NCBI RefSeq assembly: GCF_002086485.1
Contig: NZ_MVHF01000016.1
Coordinates: forward strand, 62,001-126,000
Source: Mycobacterium aquaticum
Lineage (GTDB): Bacteria > Actinomycetota > Actinomycetes > Mycobacteriales > Mycobacteriaceae
DNA length: 64,000 bases
Direction: 5' to 3'
This document shows, piece after piece, positions 1-9,022 of the stretch. Both the position numbers and the translations under genes were made by a program. How positions within the stretch are numbered: position 1 is the stretch's first letter; each line of letters starts with the position of its first letter. The notes beneath the pieces are model-generated. The model searched no databases. It was not told the DNA's origin and saw nothing but the letters and a program-made list of their open reading frames with translations.

Positions 1-2111
1 TTGCGGGTGATCTCGGAGGTTCCGCCGGCGATCGTCATGGCCCGGTTGCCCAGGTAGGCACGGGTCAGCTTGCGGGTGGCCCCCGAGACCGCGGCTGCAC
101 CGGCCAGATCCATGCCGAGTTCGGTCAGCCGTTGTGAATGCTCGGCCACCAGCAGCTTGGTGACGTTGCCCTCCGGGCCTGGCTCGGCACCGGCGATGGC
201 CCGCGACACCCGGCGCAGGTTGAGCAGGCGCAGCGTGTGGCCGACGGCGATCACCTCCCCGGCGCGGCGCGCGTAGGCTGCCCCGTCGGGCGACGCGTCG
301 AGCATGGCCACGAGATCGTCGGCGCTGAACCCGGTCGGCGCCCCCGAGCCCCCGCCGATCGAGATGCGCTCGTTGCCCAGCGTCGCCCGCGCCACCAGCC
401 AGCCCTTGTTCACGTCGCCCACCACGTCTTCGTCGGGCACGAACACGTCGTCGAAGAAGACCTCGTTGAAGTGGGCGTCACCGGTCAGTCCTTGCAGCGG
501 ATTCACCTTGACCCCAGGTGATTTCATGTCGATGGCCATCATTGTCACGCCGGCGTGCTTGGGCGCGTCTGGGTCGGTGCGTACGGTGGCCAGGCCCCAC
601 TGGCAGTACTGAGCCAGGCTGGTCCACACCTTCTGGCCGGTGACGCGCCAGCCGCCGTCGACCTTCTTTGCCGCGGTGCGCACCGCGGCGGCATCGGATC
701 CGGCGCCCGGTTCGGAGAACAGCTGGCACCACATGACCTGGCCGCGGAGCACCGGCTCCACCCAGCGTTCGCGTTGATCGTCGGTGCCTGCCTGCGCGAT
801 GGTCAGCGTCACCCATCCGGTGATGCCCATGTCGGCGCGCTCGATGTCGACGAATTCCTCCTCGATCACCAACTGCTCCAACACATCTGCGCCGCGACCC
901 CACGGCTTGGGCCAGTGCGGCACGAGATAGCCGGAGTCGACGAGATAGTCGCGACGCTGCGCGGTGGGCAGGGCGCGCACCGCCGCGGCGGCCTCGGTCG
1001 CGGCCTTCCGGTGTACTTCCGCTTCTGCGGGGAGGGTGAACGACGCGCCGTGCGCCCGGCCGGTGCGCTGCCCGTCGACGACGTCGAGCGCTGGGTCGGC
1101 GCCCTCGCCCAGTAGCGCGGCCAGCGTCCGGGCCCGGCGCAGGTACAGGTGGGCATCGTGTTCCCAGGTGAACCCGATGCCGCCGTGCAGCTGAATGTTG
1201 TACTCCGCGTTGAAGACCACCGCCCGGGCGGCGTGTGCGGCGGCGACGGCTGCCGCGAACCAGGCGCCGTCGAGATCGTCGGCACGTGCGGCGTCCCAGA
1301 CGGCGGCGGTGGTCTGTTCGGCGGCCACCAGCATGTTGGCGGCGTGGTGCTTGACGGCCTGGAACGTGCCGATGGTGCGGCCGAACTGTTCGCGCACCTT
1401 GGCGTACTCCACTGCCATGTCGAGCGCGGCCCAGGCCACGCCGACCGCCTCGGCGCCGGCCAGGATGCGAAACACCGTGCGCGCCAAGCGGGCCGCGCCG
1501 CGGATAACCCGGTCATCGGCGACCGCGACCTCACGCAGTGTGACCGTGCCGATGCTGCGGGTTGGGTCGAGCCCGTCCTCGGCCGTCACCGTCACACCGT
1601 CGGCGGCGGCGTCGACGATGACCAGGTCGTCTCCCGCGGTGAGCACCAGTACGTGGGCGTCGGGCGCGCCGAGCACCGCGGCGGCCGAGCCGTCGAGTAC
1701 GCCGTCCGCGCCGATGCTCACCGTGCCGGCCAGCCCCAGCGCCCCAACCGCCGAGCCCCCGGCCAGCCCCGGAAGTAATTGTGCCCCTACCGATTCGGGT
1801 GCAAGGCGGTCGATCACCACCGCCGCGGCAGCGGTGGGCAGAAACGGTCCGGGCATCAGCTCGCGGCCGGCGACCTCGACCACCACGGCCAATTCGGCGA
1901 GCCCGAAACCCAACCCTTCGTGTTCTTCCGCCACGGCGAGCCCGTTCCAGCCGAGATCGACTGCTGCCGACCAGATTTCGTCGGGGTAGCTGCCTGGGGC
2001 GGCAAGGCTGGCGCGGGCCGCGGCGCGGCTGCCGAGCCGCGCCAGCTGCCCGAAGGCCGATTCTGCAAGGTCTTGGTGTTCTTCGGTGATGGCCAGAGCT
2101 GACTTACCCAT
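1..2111 (-). CDS. Fused (tandem) acyl-CoA dehydrogenase, FadE family; C-terminus beyond window
   Basis: FAD enzyme that would introduce an alpha-beta double bond into an acyl-CoA. About 703 residues are visible from the ATG at 2111. The first half ends in an ACAD helical-bundle segment (VREQFGRTIGTFQAVKH), and a second ACAD unit follows with WCQLFSEPGAGSD and GQKVWTS. The reading frame runs off base 1 just after GGTSEITR, the motif close to the end of ACADs, so only about 15 residues should be missing. Two ACAD units in one ~700-residue chain is the architecture known for FadE34-type enzymes acting on bulky side-chain CoA esters. A second gene of this architecture lies at 35535-37769. The substrate is unknown. 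The gene diverges from the hydrolase at 2235. Confidence 0.9.
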   Translation of the reverse strand, partial: MGKSALAITEEHQDLAESAFGQLARLGSRAAARASLAAPGSYPDEIWSAAVDLGWNGLAVAEEHEGLGFGLAELAVVVEVAGRELMPGPFLPTAAAAVVIDRLAPESVGAQLLPGLAGGSAVGALGLAGTVSIGADGVLDGSAAAVLGAPDAHVLVLTAGDDLVIVDAAADGVTVTAEDGLDPTRSIGTVTLREVAVADDRVIRGAARLARTVFRILAGAEAVGVAWAALDMAVEYAKVREQFGRTIGTFQAVKHHAANMLVAAEQTTAAVWDAARADDLDGAWFAAAVAAAHAARAVVFNAEYNIQLHGGIGFTWEHDAHLYLRRARTLAALLGEGADPALDVVDGQRTGRAHGASFTLPAEAEVHRKAATEAAAAVRALPTAQRRDYLVDSGYLVPHWPKPWGRGADVLEQLVIEEEFVDIERADMGITGWVTLTIAQAGTDDQRERWVEPVLRGQVMWCQLFSEPGAGSDAAAVRTAAKKVDGGWRVTGQKVWTSLAQYCQWGLATVRTDPDAPKHAGVTMMAIDMKSPGVKVNPLQGLTGDAHFNEVFFDDVFVPDEDVVGDVNKGWLVARATLGNERISIGGGSGAPTGFSADDLVAMLDASPDGAAYARRAGEVIAVGHTLRLLNLRRVSRAIAGAEPGPEGNVTKLLVAEHSQRLTELGMDLAGAAAVSGATRKLTRAYLGNRAMTIAGGTSEITR

Positions 2112-2234
2112 GTTTAGCGAAGCTAACGGGATGAGGAGCCGGCGTATAGGTGATCCAGGTCACAGTTGGACATCCACTGTACAAGTTGGCGAAGTTGTCG
2201 CCTGGCATCCAGCGGTGCGCGGTACGCTCGCGAA

Positions 2235-3458
2235 ATGACGGCACGACCGGACGACCGGCACCGCGGACCCAGCCTTGCCAGCCGGGCACGGTGGTTGCTC
2301 CGCGCCACGCCGGCCGACCACGTGCTGGCCTGGACCGTGGCGTCCGCCTCGCTGCCGGTCGTCGGCAAGCACCTGGAACCACTCGGCGCGATGGCCGCGA
2401 TGGGCGTCTGGGGCTTCCGGCACATGCCCGACTTCCTCACCTCGTCCGCCAAATCTCGCCTGACCCCGGGAAATGCCCAGGTACGCAAGGCAGAGCGAGA
2501 CATGACCAACTCGATCGCCCAAGCGGCACTGCGTGGTGTGGTCACCCCCGCCGATCTCGACATCGACTGGCCGGCGCAGCGGCCCATGCCGCCGCTGTGC
2601 AACACGCTGGAATACCGCCGCGACGTGTACCGGACCTCGGTGCGCTACGGCGACAGCCCGACGCAGCTGCTCGACGTGTGGCGGCCCAAGCATCTGCCCA
2701 GCGAACCCGCACCCGTGCTCTTGTTCGTCCCCGGCGGCGCCTGGGTGCACGGCAGCCGGATGTTGCAGGGCTACGCCCTGATGTCGCACCTCGCGCAGCG
2801 CGGCTGGGTGTGCCTGTCCATCGATTACCGGGTAGCCCCGCATCACCGCTGGCCGCGGCACATCACCGACGTCAAGGCCGCGATCGCGTGGGCCAGGGCC
2901 AACGTCGACAAGTTCGGCGGCGATCGCAGCTTCGTCGCCATGGCAGGCTGCTCAGCCGGTGGACACCTGGCCGCGTTGGCCGGGCTCACCCCCAACCATC
3001 CTGACCTGCAAGGCACGCTGCCCGACGGCTCGGACACCTCGGTGGACGCGGTCGTCGGCATCTACGGCCGCTACGACTGGGAGGACCGGTCCACCGAGGA
3101 GCGGGTGCGCTTCGTCAACTTTCTCGAACGCGTCGTCGTCGGCCGCCGCATCGACCGGCACCCCGAGATCTACCGGTTGGCCTCGCCCATCGCGCAGATT
3201 CACCGCGACGCCCCGCCGTTCCTGGTCGTGCACGGCACCGGCGACAGCGTCATCCCGGTCGAACAGGCCCGCGTTTTCGTGGACCGGCTCAAGGGCGTAT
3301 CCCAGTCACCCGTCAGCTATATCGAATTGCCCGGCGCCGGGCATGCCTTCGACATGACCGACGGGGCCCGCACCGGGTCCATCGCGACCGCAATCGGGCT
3401 GTTCCTCAACCAAATTCACCGAAATCGGATGCTTGAACGGGCCAAAGCGGTTATATAG
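2235..3458 (+). CDS. Alpha/beta hydrolase, LipN-like esterase/lipase
   Basis: Serine esterase of the hormone-sensitive-lipase type, 407 residues. The oxyanion-hole segment FVPGGAWVHG is followed by the nucleophile elbow GCSAGG with Ser240; the acid is probably in HGTGDS and the histidine in GAGHAFD. The ATG at 2235 is preferred over an upstream in-frame start at 2166 because similarity to the paralogue at 62464-63711 begins after it. That paralogue shares the same layout (PGGAW, SAGGHLAALAALTPN, PIYGRYDW). The gene lies 24 bp upstream of a WS/DGAT gene on the same strand, which suggests a lipid-ester turnover pair. Substrate unknown. Confidence 0.9.
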   Translation: MTARPDDRHRGPSLASRARWLLRATPADHVLAWTVASASLPVVGKHLEPLGAMAAMGVWGFRHMPDFLTSSAKSRLTPGNAQVRKAERDMTNSIAQAALRGVVTPADLDIDWPAQRPMPPLCNTLEYRRDVYRTSVRYGDSPTQLLDVWRPKHLPSEPAPVLLFVPGGAWVHGSRMLQGYALMSHLAQRGWVCLSIDYRVAPHHRWPRHITDVKAAIAWARANVDKFGGDRSFVAMAGCSAGGHLAALAGLTPNHPDLQGTLPDGSDTSVDAVVGIYGRYDWEDRSTEERVRFVNFLERVVVGRRIDRHPEIYRLASPIAQIHRDAPPFLVVHGTGDSVIPVEQARVFVDRLKGVSQSPVSYIELPGAGHAFDMTDGARTGSIATAIGLFLNQIHRNRMLERAKAVI

Positions 3459-3482
3459 ACGCCTCCACGTGGGAGGGCAGAA

Positions 3483-4925
3483 GTGAAGCGGTTGAGTGGG
3501 TGGGACGCGTTCCTGCTGTACACCGAAACGCCCAACGTGCACATGCACACGTTGAAGATCGCGGTCATCGCGTTGGACGACCTCGGCGACCGCACGTTCG
3601 GCGTCGACGAGTTCCGTCAAGTGATCCACAGCAGGCTCTACAAGCTCGACCCGTTCCGCTATCAGCTGGTCGACATCCCGTTCAAATTCCACCACCCGAT
3701 GTGGCGGGAGAACTGCGACGTCGACCTCGAATACCACATCCGGCCCTGGCGGCTGCCCGCCCCGGGAGGTCGTCGCGAACTTGACGCCGCCATCGGCGAG
3801 ATCGCCAGCACCCCGCTGGATCGCAGCCGCCCGCTGTGGGAGATGTACTTCGTCGAAGGTCTGGCCGACGGAGGCGGTGCCGACAGTATGGGTCCGCGGA
3901 TCGCCGTCGTCGGCAAGGTGCACCACGCCCTCGCCGATGGGGTCGCCTCGGCGAATCTCATGGCCCGCGGCATGGATCTGCAGCAAGGGCCGCAGCGCGA
4001 CCGCGATTCCTACGCCACCGATCCGGCTCCGTCCAAGAGCGAGTTGGTGCGCTCGGCGTTCCGTGACCACCTGCGGCAGATCGGGCGGTTGCCTGCGACG
4101 GTGCGCTACACCGCCGAGGGCATCGGCCGGGTGCGACGCAGCCACCGCAAGCTGTCCCCGGAGCTCACCCGCCCGTTCACCCCGCCACCGAGCTTCATCA
4201 ACCACGTGCTCGGCCCGAAGCGGCTGTTCGCGACGGCGACGCTGGCGCTTGCCGACGTCAAGGAGACCAGCAAGGCGCTCGGCGTGACGATCAATGACCT
4301 GGTGCTGTCCATGTCCTCGGGAGCGTTGCGGACGCTGTTGCTGCGCTACGACGGCAAGGCCGACCATCCGTTGCTGGCCTCGGTACCGATGAGTTTCGAC
4401 TTCTCCCCGGACCGGATCTCGGGCAACCGGTTCAGCGGTGTGCTGGTCGCGCTGCCAGTCGATGTCGACGACACCGCCGAACGGATCCGCCGGGCCCGCG
4501 AAGCGGCGAACCTGGCAAAGGAAAGCCATCAACTGGTCGGCCCCGAGCTGGTCGCGCGGTGGGCGGCGTACATGCCGCCGGCGCCGGTAGAGGCGGCGTT
4601 CAAGCGGTTGTCCGCCAAGGACGGCCAGAACAAGGTCCTCAACCTCAACATCTCCAACGTTCCGGGCCCGCGCGAACGCGGCAAGGTCGGCGGCGCCACC
4701 GTCACCGAGATTTACTCGGTGGGGCCCATCACTGCGGGCAGCGGCCTGAACATCACCGTGTGGAGTTATGTCGACCAGCTCAACATCTCGGTGCTCGCCG
4801 ATGACGCCACCGTCAAGGACCCGCACGAGGTCACCGACGCGATGCTCGAGGAGTTCGGCAGCATCCGTCGGGTGGCGGGATTGCCGGACACGCTGACAGT
4901 GGTCGAGTCGGCCATGCCGCAATAG
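3483..4925 (+). CDS. WS/DGAT-type O-acyltransferase (wax ester synthase / diacylglycerol acyltransferase)
   Basis: Transfers an acyl group from acyl-CoA to a diacylglycerol or long-chain alcohol, giving triacylglycerol or wax ester at the membrane/lipid-body interface. The 480-residue length is typical for mycobacterial Tgs proteins. The condensing-enzyme motif HHALADG is at residues 147-153, and the C-terminal family motif NISNVPGPRE is present. Translation starts at GTG 3483, preceded by GGGAGGGCAGAA. It is probably co-transcribed with the upstream hydrolase. Which of the two activities dominates cannot be told from sequence. Confidence 0.93.
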   Translation: MKRLSGWDAFLLYTETPNVHMHTLKIAVIALDDLGDRTFGVDEFRQVIHSRLYKLDPFRYQLVDIPFKFHHPMWRENCDVDLEYHIRPWRLPAPGGRRELDAAIGEIASTPLDRSRPLWEMYFVEGLADGGGADSMGPRIAVVGKVHHALADGVASANLMARGMDLQQGPQRDRDSYATDPAPSKSELVRSAFRDHLRQIGRLPATVRYTAEGIGRVRRSHRKLSPELTRPFTPPPSFINHVLGPKRLFATATLALADVKETSKALGVTINDLVLSMSSGALRTLLLRYDGKADHPLLASVPMSFDFSPDRISGNRFSGVLVALPVDVDDTAERIRRAREAANLAKESHQLVGPELVARWAAYMPPAPVEAAFKRLSAKDGQNKVLNLNISNVPGPRERGKVGGATVTEIYSVGPITAGSGLNITVWSYVDQLNISVLADDATVKDPHEVTDAMLEEFGSIRRVAGLPDTLTVVESAMPQ

Positions 4926-4995
4926 CAGGGGCGCGGCAGGTCTGCGGGGTTAATCTGGCCTGAGTTGGGCTGATTCCGGATCGAGGATTGCAGCG

Positions 4996-7900
4996 ATGGC
5001 CGAGGGTGATCCGCTGGCGACGCGGCAGAGCTATGCGGGCGATCTGACTGCCGAACTCGCCGACGAGGGTTTCGGCGAGGCACAGGAGATCGGCCGCGGC
5101 GGCTTCGGCATCGTCTACCGCTGTGCCCAACCGACGCTGGACCGCACCGTCGCGGTCAAGGTGCTGAACTCGGATCTGGACGACGAGAACATCGACCGGT
5201 TCCTGCGGGAGCAGCGTGCCATGGGCCGGCTGTCCGGGCATCCGAACATCGCCACCATCATGCAGGTCGGCGTGACCACCGGAGGCAGGCCCTACCTGGT
5301 GATGCCGTTCTACGCGAAAGGCTCGCTGGAGGCGCTCATCGCCAAGCACGGGCCGTTGGACTGGGTGGAGATGCTCAGTGTCGGAGTGAAGATCGCGGGC
5401 GCGCTCGACGCCGCGCACGGCGCGGGCATCCTGCACCGCGACGTCAAACCGGGGAACATCCTGCTGTCCGATTACGGTGAGCCGCAGCTGACCGACTTCG
5501 GGATCGCCCGGGTCTCGGGCGGATTCCAGACGTCGTCGGGCCTCATCACCGGATCGCCTGCGTTCACCGCCCCCGAGGTTCTGGAGGGTGGCGCCCCCAG
5601 CGTCGTCTCCGACGTGTATTCGCTTGGGGCAACACTGTTCTGCGCACTCACCGGGCACGCGGCCTTCGAACGCAGACAGGGCGAGAAGGTGGTGGCCCAG
5701 TTCCTGCGGATCACCTCGCAGCCGATCCCGGACCTGCGCGAGCGGGGTATGCCCGACGATGTGGCGGCCGCCATCGAGCAGGCGATGTCCCGCGATCCCG
5801 CCGAGCGCCCGGCCAGTGTCAGCGAACTCGGCGACATTCTGCGAGAGGTCCAGCAGCACAACAAACTCGGCGTCGACGTGATGGCCAGGCCCGTCGAGCT
5901 CGGGGTCGAACGGCAGGCGCCTGCGCCATCGGCCGAGCGGCGCCGCACCGTCACACCGCCACCCACACCGGCCACCAAGTACCGTCCCGCGACCCCGGTC
6001 AAAGGCCTCGTCAACCGGGAGCGGCTGACCCGGTTGCTGCGCGAAGGGGATCGCCGGCGACTCGTATTCATCCACGCGCCACTGGGTTACGGCAAGAGCA
6101 CGCTGGCTGCCCAGTGGCGCGACGAACTCACCGGTGCGGGTGTTGCGGTCGGTTGGCTGACCATCGACGAGGACGACAACAACGTGGTGTGGTTCCTGGC
6201 GCACCTGGTCGAGGCCATCCGCCGGGTCCGGCCGGGCCTGGCCGAGTCGCTCGGGGCGACGCTGGAAGAGCACGGCGAGAACGCCGATCGCTACGTGCTG
6301 ACGGCTCTGGTCGACGGAATCCATGCCAGCGGTGAGCGGATGGCCGTGGTGATCGACGATTGGCACCGGGTGTCCGACCCTCGCACCAGCGCGGCACTGG
6401 GTCTCCTGATCGACAACGGATGCCATCACCTGCAGCTCATCGTGACCAGTTGGTCGGGTTCGGGGCTCCCGCTGAGCAAGCTGCGGATTCACGACGAACT
6501 CGTCGAGATCAACGAGAACACAATGCGATTCGACGTCGAAGAAGCGCGGGCACTGCTGCTGGAGGTGGGAAAGCTCGATCTGTCACCCGAGGACGTGGCG
6601 GCACTGACCACCTCGACCGATGGATGGGCCGCCGCGCTGCAGCTCGCCACGCTGTCGTTGCGCGGGGCCGAAGACGCCGTGAGCCTGATTGCCCGCATCG
6701 CGGGACACGACGGCGTGGTCGGTGAGGTAGTCGGTGAGTTCCTCGCCGAAAACGTCTTGGACACATTGGAACCCGAGCTCCTCGACTACCTCATGCTGAC
6801 TTCGATCACCAGCCAGATCTGCGGTCCCCTCGCCGAGGCGTTGACCGGGCTGCCCGGCGGACAGGCCCGGCTTGAGGATGTGGAGCGGCGCGGCCTCTTC
6901 CTGCGCCGCGCCTGCGAAGACCGCACCTGGTTCCGGTACCACCACATGTTCGCCGAGTTCCTGCGGCGTCGGCTGCAACGCGACCGGCCCGGCATCATCA
7001 ACGAGCTGCACCGGGCGGCCGCGGCCTGGTTCGCCGCCAACCACGACCTCAACGACGCGGTGGATCATGCTCTGGCCGCGGGCGATCCGGCCTATGCGAT
7101 CGAGTTGGTCGAGCAGGACGAGACCTATCTGCTCGAACAGTCGAAGATGACGACGTTTCTGGCGATCGTCAAGAAGCTGCCGCCGCAGGCGGTCGTGGCG
7201 CGGGCTCCGCTGCAGCTCGTCATCGCCTGGGCGAACATCCTGCTGCAGCGCCGGGCGGAGACCTACACCGCGCTCAACCGTTTCGAGACGGCATTGCGGA
7301 GCAGTGGGCTGCCCGAGTCGGTGCAGACGGACCTTCGCGTCGACGCCGACGTGGTGCGAAGTGTCGCAGAGGCTTTCGGGGATCACATCGACCGCATCGA
7401 GGCGCTGGTCGCCGAGGTGCTGGCCCGGCCGGACTCGCTGCCGCCCCGCGTCGCCGGCGTGGCGGGCAACATCGCCACTTTCGCTGCCATCTACCGTTTC
7501 GACTACGCGGCGGCGCGGCGGCACTCGGCATTCGCCGCGCGGTATCACGATCTGATGGGTGCCTTCGCCCCGGTGTACCGGTTGTGTTTCGACGCCATCG
7601 CCGCCAAACATCAACTCGACATCTCCGGCGCCATGGACGCGTTACGGCAGGCCCACGGGATGGGCGCCGAGCTGGGCCCGCACTCCCACGCGGTGCGGGT
7701 GGCCGGTGCGCTGCTCGGTGAATTGCTCTATGACACAGGGGAATTGGCCGAGGCATCGCGCATCATCGAGGAGAGCTACGTGCTGGGCTCCGAGGGCGGT
7801 GCGGTGGACTACATGATCGCGCTGTACGGTACGGCCGCGCGGCTCAAAGCGGCCGACGGTGATCTCGATGCCGCGGCCACGCGGTTGTCGGACGGGATGC

Positions 7901-8319
7901 GGGCCGCCGAACGGCTCGACCTGCCCCGGCTCGCTGCGGTGATGACCAATCTGCGGATCCGGCTCGGCCTGCCGGTCACCCCGGATGTCGCGAGCCGGTT
8001 GCACGCGTCGTCCGCGGTGATCGCCGGCGTCGACGGGATCGCCACCATCACAGCCGAGTTCGAGGAGGACTGCGCGGTGCGACTGCTGGCCGCGAGCGAC
8101 TCGGCCGACGACCGTGCGGAGGCGTTGCGGCGCGCCGAGCAGCTGGACGCCGGAATCGATGGCGCGCAACGCCCGTGGGCTGCCCTGCAGGCGGGGTTGC
8201 TCGTCGCGGAAACTCTCGTGGCTGCCGGACGACAAGCCGATGGCCTCGGTCATCCTGCCGTTGCCCGGTGCGCCGAACTGGGTCTGACTCGGATTCTGGA
8301 GGACGCCGGGCTCGCCTGA
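4996..8319 (+). CDS. PknK-like serine/threonine kinase fused to a MalT-type AAA/TPR regulator
   Basis: A signalling protein of 1107 residues, close to the ~1110 of mycobacterial PknK. It starts with a Hanks-type kinase domain: glycine loop GRGGFGIVY at 33-41, Lys55, catalytic HRD 147-149 and DFG 167-169. A Pro-rich linker follows at about 310-335. Next is an STAND/MalT-like NTPase with Walker A at residues 361-369 (Lys367) and a possible Walker B (VVIDDWH) near 450. The remaining ~500 residues are helical and TPR-like. The C-terminus has no LuxR HTH, so output is more likely phosphorylation of other regulators than direct DNA binding. It is convergent with eda across a large hairpin. Confidence 0.9.
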   Translation: MAEGDPLATRQSYAGDLTAELADEGFGEAQEIGRGGFGIVYRCAQPTLDRTVAVKVLNSDLDDENIDRFLREQRAMGRLSGHPNIATIMQVGVTTGGRPYLVMPFYAKGSLEALIAKHGPLDWVEMLSVGVKIAGALDAAHGAGILHRDVKPGNILLSDYGEPQLTDFGIARVSGGFQTSSGLITGSPAFTAPEVLEGGAPSVVSDVYSLGATLFCALTGHAAFERRQGEKVVAQFLRITSQPIPDLRERGMPDDVAAAIEQAMSRDPAERPASVSELGDILREVQQHNKLGVDVMARPVELGVERQAPAPSAERRRTVTPPPTPATKYRPATPVKGLVNRERLTRLLREGDRRRLVFIHAPLGYGKSTLAAQWRDELTGAGVAVGWLTIDEDDNNVVWFLAHLVEAIRRVRPGLAESLGATLEEHGENADRYVLTALVDGIHASGERMAVVIDDWHRVSDPRTSAALGLLIDNGCHHLQLIVTSWSGSGLPLSKLRIHDELVEINENTMRFDVEEARALLLEVGKLDLSPEDVAALTTSTDGWAAALQLATLSLRGAEDAVSLIARIAGHDGVVGEVVGEFLAENVLDTLEPELLDYLMLTSITSQICGPLAEALTGLPGGQARLEDVERRGLFLRRACEDRTWFRYHHMFAEFLRRRLQRDRPGIINELHRAAAAWFAANHDLNDAVDHALAAGDPAYAIELVEQDETYLLEQSKMTTFLAIVKKLPPQAVVARAPLQLVIAWANILLQRRAETYTALNRFETALRSSGLPESVQTDLRVDADVVRSVAEAFGDHIDRIEALVAEVLARPDSLPPRVAGVAGNIATFAAIYRFDYAAARRHSAFAARYHDLMGAFAPVYRLCFDAIAAKHQLDISGAMDALRQAHGMGAELGPHSHAVRVAGALLGELLYDTGELAEASRIIEESYVLGSEGGAVDYMIALYGTAARLKAADGDLDAAATRLSDGMRAAERLDLPRLAAVMTNLRIRLGLPVTPDVASRLHASSAVIAGVDGIATITAEFEEDCAVRLLAASDSADDRAEALRRAEQLDAGIDGAQRPWAALQAGLLVAETLVAAGRQADGLGHPAVARCAELGLTRILEDAGLA

Positions 8320-8331
8320 TTCGCGGTCAAG

Positions 8332-8395
8332 GCGCCGAATGGCCAGTTGTGCACGCTATTTCGGCGATATCGTGCGTCAACTGGCCACTCGGCGC
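8332..8395. terminator. Large imperfect hairpin between convergent genes
   Basis: Left arm 8332-8349 and right arm 8378-8395 pair over 18 bp with one mismatch (GCGCCGAATGGCCAGTTG against GCGCCGAGTGGCCAGTTG). An inner GCACG/CGTGC pair extends the stem. It lies between the 3' ends of the PknK-like gene and eda and touches the eda stop codon. A bidirectional terminator is the simplest reading, but there is no U-tract. Confidence 0.7.
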
Positions 8396-9022
8396 TCAAA
8401 GCAACACGAGGTCGCGGGCAGTGCGGGCCAGGTGGGCGATGGTGCGCCAATCCTGGCGTGCCACGACGTCGGCCGGCGTGAGCCAGCTTCCGCCGACGCA
8501 CCCCACGTTCGCGCTGGCCAGGTAATCACCCATGTTGGCGGGCGTGATGCCACCGGTGGGGCAGAAGCGGGCCGCGGGAACCGGTGACTGAATGGCACGC
8601 AGATACGCGGCGCCGCCTGCCGGTTCGGCGGGGAAGAACTTGAGTTCGGTGTACCCGTGTTCGAGCAGCTGCAGCACCTCCGACACCGTGGAGACGCCGG
8701 GCAGATGCGGTAATCCGCTGTCCTGCATGGCTCCCAGCAGCGCGGGCGTGCTGCCCGGCGACACCAGGAACTGCGCGCCGTTGGCCAGGGCCTGCGCAGG
8801 CTGCTGCGTGTCGATGATGGTGCCCGCACCCACGAGGATCTCGGGGACCTCGTTGGCGATGCGTTTGATGGCCTCGAGCGCTGCCGGGGTACGCAGGGTC
8901 AGCTCGATCACGGGCAGGCCGCCGTCGACGAGGGCCTTGGCGATCGGCACGGCGTCGGCGGCATCGTGCACGACCACGACGGGGATGACGGGGACGAGGT
9001 CGAGCAGGGATTCGATGGTCAT
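8396..9022 (-). CDS. eda: 2-keto-3-deoxy-6-phosphogluconate aldolase
   Basis: Cleaves KDPG to pyruvate and glyceraldehyde-3-phosphate, the last Entner-Doudoroff step. The protein has 208 residues, the usual length. The Schiff-base lysine is Lys128 in ELKFFPAE, and the conserved glutamate is Glu40 in IELTLRT. The ATG at 9022 overlaps the edd stop codon by 4 bp (ATGA), so translation is coupled; an upstream in-frame extension into edd is rejected for that reason. It is the last gene of zwf-edd-eda. Confidence 0.96.
   Translation of the reverse strand: MTIESLLDLVPVIPVVVVHDAADAVPIAKALVDGGLPVIELTLRTPAALEAIKRIANEVPEILVGAGTIIDTQQPAQALANGAQFLVSPGSTPALLGAMQDSGLPHLPGVSTVSEVLQLLEHGYTELKFFPAEPAGGAAYLRAIQSPVPAARFCPTGGITPANMGDYLASANVGCVGGSWLTPADVVARQDWRTIAHLARTARDLVLL

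Noticed and set aside
3306..6492. Two long minus-strand frames opposite the acyltransferase and kinase genes
   Set aside because: Composition of reversed high-G+C coding sequence; the plus-strand genes have catalytic motifs in order.
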